Shown one piece after another: positions 61,501-64,000 of a stretch of DNA of 64,000 bases (position 1 is its first letter; every line of letters begins with the position of its first letter). The notes below the pieces were generated by a model that was not told the DNA's origin, made no database searches, and saw only the letters and a list, made by a program, of their open reading frames with translations. This stretch comes from a virus. The stretch lies in the IMG/VR virus record IMGVR_UViG_3300032323_002950, positions 1 to 64,000 of that record. The stretch is one strand, 5' to 3'. Position numbers and translations under genes: made by a program.

Positions 61501-63363
61501 ACTCAACAAGTACCCGCACAACAACAAACAGGATTAAAACCCCAAGAAAATACTGACGTGTCAAATAAGACATCTTCAATATCCAAGTTTTTAATTAGAA
61601 AATTATTATCTGAATGTAATTACTTTGAAGTTATTAAAGAATCTGACCCATTTGTTTATCAATCAATTAAAGAAAAAATTAAATATTTTAATCCTGCCTT
61701 TCACGCAATAACTCCTGAGGGATTAAATAGTAGATTAACATTCTTAAATCAATGTACAAGACCTGGTAACACTATTCCGACTAAAACTCGGGATGGTAAT
61801 GTTACAAATAATAATGTCGTTAATACAAGTTTTGGTAAACCTCCTGTTTTAGTTTTAAGAATTGGTGATTTTTATAACACAAAAATTATTCCTGGCTCAA
61901 TACAATTTTCATATGAAGGATTAGATATTAATCCACAAGGTATTGGAGTACAACCTATGATTGCTAAAGTACAAATGAGTTTTGACTTTATTGGAGGTAG
62001 TGGGATTAAAGAACCAATTGAAAAGATACAAAACGCATTGTCATTTAATTATTATGCAAATACTGAACTTTATGATGACAGAGCAGTTGAGACAGAGGAT
62101 TTTTCTTCGATTGATAATGAGTTATTCCAGTCAATTACTTCAAGACCTTTTGGAACTGATGCAACACAACAAGGTGAATTAGGAGGTACAATCATTGGTG
62201 AATTTGTAAGCGAGGTTCCATTATATAGCGGTAACACTAGTGGACAAACACAATACAAAACATTCTTTAATAGTTTCATACAAGAAACCCATGATTATTT
62301 TGTTAATACTGTGAATTTCTCACAAGACATTGTATCGAGTTATAATTTAGGTATTTTGAAACAATTATGTTTAACTAGAAATTATAGTAATGGGTATGTT
62401 AATCAATTAGAACAACCAAATACTAGTTTTTTAAATATTTTTGGTAAACCATCTTTATGGCAGACAAATTTAGAGGCAGTCTCAACTCAGTTTAAAGAAT
62501 TGATAAATATTCAGGAAGACCCAATACTGAGAGTGTTAGCGTTTAATTATGAAGTATCAGAAGAGGATTTAGACAAAGTAACCTATAATTTTACAAATAT
62601 TGTTAATAATCAGATACAAAATAGTTTTACATTAATTAGTTCTAAAATTCAAAATTACGCAAATAGAGAAGCTTCATATAATCAGTATCTTAGAAAATTA
62701 GATGTTGTTTCTTTTGGTATTGACGGTAAGAAAAAACCTGATGGAATTCCACAAGTTTTAAAATTGACAGGAACCACTGAAAATAATGAAAATAGTTTGG
62801 ATGCAATAAAAAATGATTATTTAGTTGTTTATAGTTCATTAACTTCTTTTAATACTTTTTGTTTAAATCAAAAAGTAATATACACGGCAGGGACTGAAAA
62901 CACAACCTTCTCAGCAGTTACCGATAGTTTAAATGCTACCGACATTGTAACGGCAAAGGCAATTAATTTAATGTATACTTTGTTTTCAGATGTTTTCTTA
63001 GATAGTAATAAAAAACAAAACTTTAAAAGTTTATTGTTTCAAAATTTAACATCTACAACTAGACAAATAACAATAGATGCTATAACAACAATTGTTGATA
63101 GTTATGTCAGTAAATTTTTGTCAGAATATACCGCAGAAAATGCTCATTTTACACAACTAATAAACTCTAATCAGGAGTATAAAACATATTATCAATTTAA
63201 TCCTCAAAGAAATGGATTATCATTATCACAGAAAACAAGAGTTTTAGATTTTTCAACATTTGACCAAACCGACCCTGATAAAGAAAAAATTTCTAATTTA
63301 TATAAGAGTGTTAATTTAAATGATGACAAAACCTCATTTAATGATAAGATAAATTTTAACTAA
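58570..63363 (+). CDS. Giant baseplate-region protein with OmpA-like domain
   Basis: The product has 1597 residues. The N-terminus (LLTFKGSEQFRKGLLARNLQ) and the middle (KKYMFSIENLAWRGTPDWSD) are beta-rich. RVMWFPPYDLSFADTTSPQF and KRTGTLSWSIIVDHPSVLNL lie near residues 655-710. Residues 800-980 resemble an OmpA-like domain: GFYFDNNPNPESFYEQYVSY, then GKVTIELQGSKFSNTTNYDT with MLDSVINYFKETI, and YSPNAMACRALRVKNVTVTP. A later segment (LVLRIGDFYNTKIIPGSIQF, then GIGVQPMIAKVQMSFDFIGG) looks like a baseplate fold. It lies between the tape measure and the gp53-like gene. A role in the baseplate, possibly touching peptidoglycan, is inferred. Confidence 0.6.
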   Translation: MEKNLLTFKGSEQFRKGLLARNLQSYQLTGYFTSNSENVDTETVINFQNTTVTDSPNISETVDGNNNQNVINNTKLNPYGPGGTEDIIDVADIINYPNQNSNSSVSLNDGSTFSLNNNQPYWPLTETKMDIVNEISIDTIGVLNSYVSSDNYNSLYFVSDTPLISNKSTKGEYPNFVEGQVTLNKVLEKSADNPDDSYLAQISTTFLDFQIRANIDRQIYGNTLGRANFQALTNPFSIAELATGQETLIQKNWVITVPDGVFDQAKYLTQQMTGSMLPTSPIEGSYFNEPDNKNATARQLLDTAFAGAYKPADPNNNPSKKFLNNTGSGQKSVLFKSLNYNTFKPDYDTTRTQAGLFFNALFNINRPSLVNYYVGSDVTDPSKVNSPVDDSPVNYLGQQTSSVVYGPTNMAKVYEGTVYQNYQFGLGEKPYDQRPSDDGGFIWASTDTINNAGKKVGEGGEASYGDFDNFIGNGINSYYLNAVSIDKGGFTPGSILDETQRLINSTPQGKKRLQHAGNAINQISKVFNDGYKEITKGSKVKKYVNKAGVEVGQEYGRLFAKDNPYYTYGNLQQTVSSDSGSAINGNIRKSSYSVLDSTYNLNIAPLAGNGSTNVTKEGSVKKYMFSIENLAWRGTPDWSDLPACEKGPNGGRVMWFPPYDLSFADTTSPQFDSTNFLGRPEPVYTYSNTKRTGTLSWSIIVDHPSVLNLIVDKELSKADSQTVNGVVASFFAGCKRYDLYELASKFNTLSFTDLTALYQEVLGSTQTSLEEKESAAQGLTPTTNNSQNNSDVITIQSDYKNKGFYFDNNPNPESFYEQYVSYTSEDVKTLYFSSNPQYSAETNTFFTDVIQSDYSKLDTFANEIKTIINEKKGKVTIELQGSKFSNTTNYDTINNTMLDSVINYFKETIYLGGTVFEDGTITIKLSTSVLDNVVLSNNVDFSCTEVLTPPNDVYSPNAMACRALRVKNVTVTPFPNNTQQVPAQQQTGLKPQENTDVSNKTSSISKFLIRKLLSECNYFEVIKESDPFVYQSIKEKIKYFNPAFHAITPEGLNSRLTFLNQCTRPGNTIPTKTRDGNVTNNNVVNTSFGKPPVLVLRIGDFYNTKIIPGSIQFSYEGLDINPQGIGVQPMIAKVQMSFDFIGGSGIKEPIEKIQNALSFNYYANTELYDDRAVETEDFSSIDNELFQSITSRPFGTDATQQGELGGTIIGEFVSEVPLYSGNTSGQTQYKTFFNSFIQETHDYFVNTVNFSQDIVSSYNLGILKQLCLTRNYSNGYVNQLEQPNTSFLNIFGKPSLWQTNLEAVSTQFKELINIQEDPILRVLAFNYEVSEEDLDKVTYNFTNIVNNQIQNSFTLISSKIQNYANREASYNQYLRKLDVVSFGIDGKKKPDGIPQVLKLTGTTENNENSLDAIKNDYLVVYSSLTSFNTFCLNQKVIYTAGTENTTFSAVTDSLNATDIVTAKAINLMYTLFSDVFLDSNKKQNFKSLLFQNLTSTTRQITIDAITTIVDSYVSKFLSEYTAENAHFTQLINSNQEYKTYYQFNPQRNGLSLSQKTRVLDFSTFDQTDPDKEKISNLYKSVNLNDDKTSFNDKINFN

Positions 63364-63365
63364 TA

Positions 63366-63689
63366 ATGGCTAACGAATATTATAATAGATATGTTAACTT
63401 CACAAGTAATGGTGAATTTATAAATGTTCCATTTGTTCAGATACCTGCAAAAAATTCTGATAAAGTATACATTTATAAATTAGGAGTTTCTAGATTGGAC
63501 AAAGTATCACAACAATACTATGGAACACCATTTTTTGGTTGGTTAATTTTACAATCAAATGGATTTGCCGGAGGTAGTGAAGTTGAAATTCCTGATAATA
63601 CTATTTTAAAAATACCATTCCCTTTGGAATCCTCTTTGTTAGATTATAAATCAGCAATAGACAATTATTTCTATTATTATGGCAAGTAA
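63366..63689 (+). CDS. gp53: Baseplate wedge protein, gp53/LysM-like
   Basis: The product has 107 residues. FVQIPAKNSDKVYIYKLGVS then RLDKVSQQYYGTPFFGWLIL with QSNGFAGGSEVEIPDNTILK follows the gp53 and LysM-like pattern (Y-x-x-x-x-x-x-R-L-D-x-x-x-x-x-Y-Y-G-x-x-x-x-x-W-x-I-L-x-x-N-x). LysM-type small proteins of this kind glue tail and baseplate parts together in contractile systems. It starts 2 bases after the preceding stop and overlaps the next gene by 11 bases. Confidence 0.75.
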   Translation: MANEYYNRYVNFTSNGEFINVPFVQIPAKNSDKVYIYKLGVSRLDKVSQQYYGTPFFGWLILQSNGFAGGSEVEIPDNTILKIPFPLESSLLDYKSAIDNYFYYYGK

Positions 63690-64000
63690 CATTGTACCTG
63701 GTGACATATATATTGAGAATAATTATAATAATATTTTTATAATTAATCCAAATAAGACTTATCAAACCTCAGATATTATAGGTGAAAACGAACTAACCGT
63801 TGGAGATAGAAACCTAAAACAAGAGGATTTGGTGATGTATGCGAATTTGGAATGTAACATACAACCTAGGTCTAGATTACTTTTAGGTGACGATGGTGCG
63901 GGTGAGAATACTTTAATTGCAACATCAAAAGTCGATTTTTTAAAACCAAATGATGGGGACTTCTTCACAACAAATTGGACATTAGATGCGACAAACACAA
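63679..64000 (+). CDS. Partial baseplate-region structural protein, 3' end outside window
   Basis: The gene starts at ATG 63679 inside the end of the gp53-like gene and is open to the right edge, 107 codons. It begins MASNIVPGDIYIENNYNNIF and continues ELTVGDRNLKQEDLVMYANL and NIQPRSRLLLGDDGAGENTL. The composition (beta-rich, acidic, no Cys except one) and the position after gp53 suggest a baseplate wedge component. No family can be named from the visible part. Confidence 0.6.
   Translation, partial: MASNIVPGDIYIENNYNNIFIINPNKTYQTSDIIGENELTVGDRNLKQEDLVMYANLECNIQPRSRLLLGDDGAGENTLIATSKVDFLKPNDGDFFTTNWTLDATNT

Noticed and set aside
1-64000. tRNA genes, integrase or transposases
   Set aside because: Intergenic gaps are too short and show no cloverleaf; no recombinase motifs in any product.

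Overview
The window is a piece of a large, AT-rich (roughly 30% G+C by eye) T4-like contractile-tailed phage genome. Direct evidence is a T4-type family B DNA polymerase, a gp55-like late sigma factor, tail sheath (gp18), tail tube (gp19), gp26/gp51-type baseplate assembly proteins, a tape-measure-like protein, a gp53-like baseplate protein and neck/tail-completion-like proteins. Genes are tightly packed, often overlap by 1 to 20 bases, use the standard code and mostly lack Shine-Dalgarno sequences. A-rich leaders without Shine-Dalgarno sites fit a Bacteroidota (Flavobacteria-like) host, but that is inference. Terminase, portal and major capsid genes are not in the window. I saw no tRNA genes, CRISPR arrays, integrase or transposase.

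Layout: (1) 1-5419, minus strand: baseplate/fibre-type structural genes and the late sigma factor. (2) 5419-19764, minus strand: thirteen glycan genes (glycosyltransferases, GDP-mannose dehydratase, GalE-like epimerase, FkbM methyltransferase) with phoH, dUTPase, a PolB-type exonuclease and a degenerate HAD protein mixed in. (3) 19824-22422, minus strand: five small proteins, mostly of unknown function. (4) 22470-26649, plus strand: a LamG-like structural protein and a Thr/Pro-repeat stalk protein. (5) 26706-37260, plus strand: twelve more glycan genes, opening with a GT60-like polypeptide GlcNAc-transferase and UDP-galactopyranose mutase. (6) 37288-41813: two BppU-like fibre proteins, the second a 1390-residue Thr/Pro-repeat protein. 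(7) 41907-44687: DNA polymerase. (8) 44688-48645, minus strand: a small structural protein, a neck-like protein, Mn-type superoxide dismutase and a SNF2 helicase. (9) 48699-64000, plus strand: neck, tail completion, sheath, tube, baseplate chaperone, tape measure and baseplate genes, interrupted by a tiny minus-strand ribbon-helix-helix (RHH) gene.

Main hypothesis: about 25 of some 62 genes make or transfer sugars, and the plus-strand glycan cluster lies between two mucin-like Thr/Pro-rich stalk genes. A GT60-like enzyme (a family known to start O-GlcNAc chains on Thr of trypanosome mucins or on hydroxyproline of Skp1) sits directly after the first stalk gene and directly before the enzyme that makes UDP-galactofuranose. 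I infer a phage-encoded system that O-glycosylates its own fibres. Other points of interest are a probable +1 frameshift joining gp26 to gp51, a 49-residue RHH regulator with a palindromic operator upstream of the sheath gene, and a recurring TATTTAT element at fixed distances before transcription-unit starts, which may be the late promoter and in some cases imply leaderless mRNAs.
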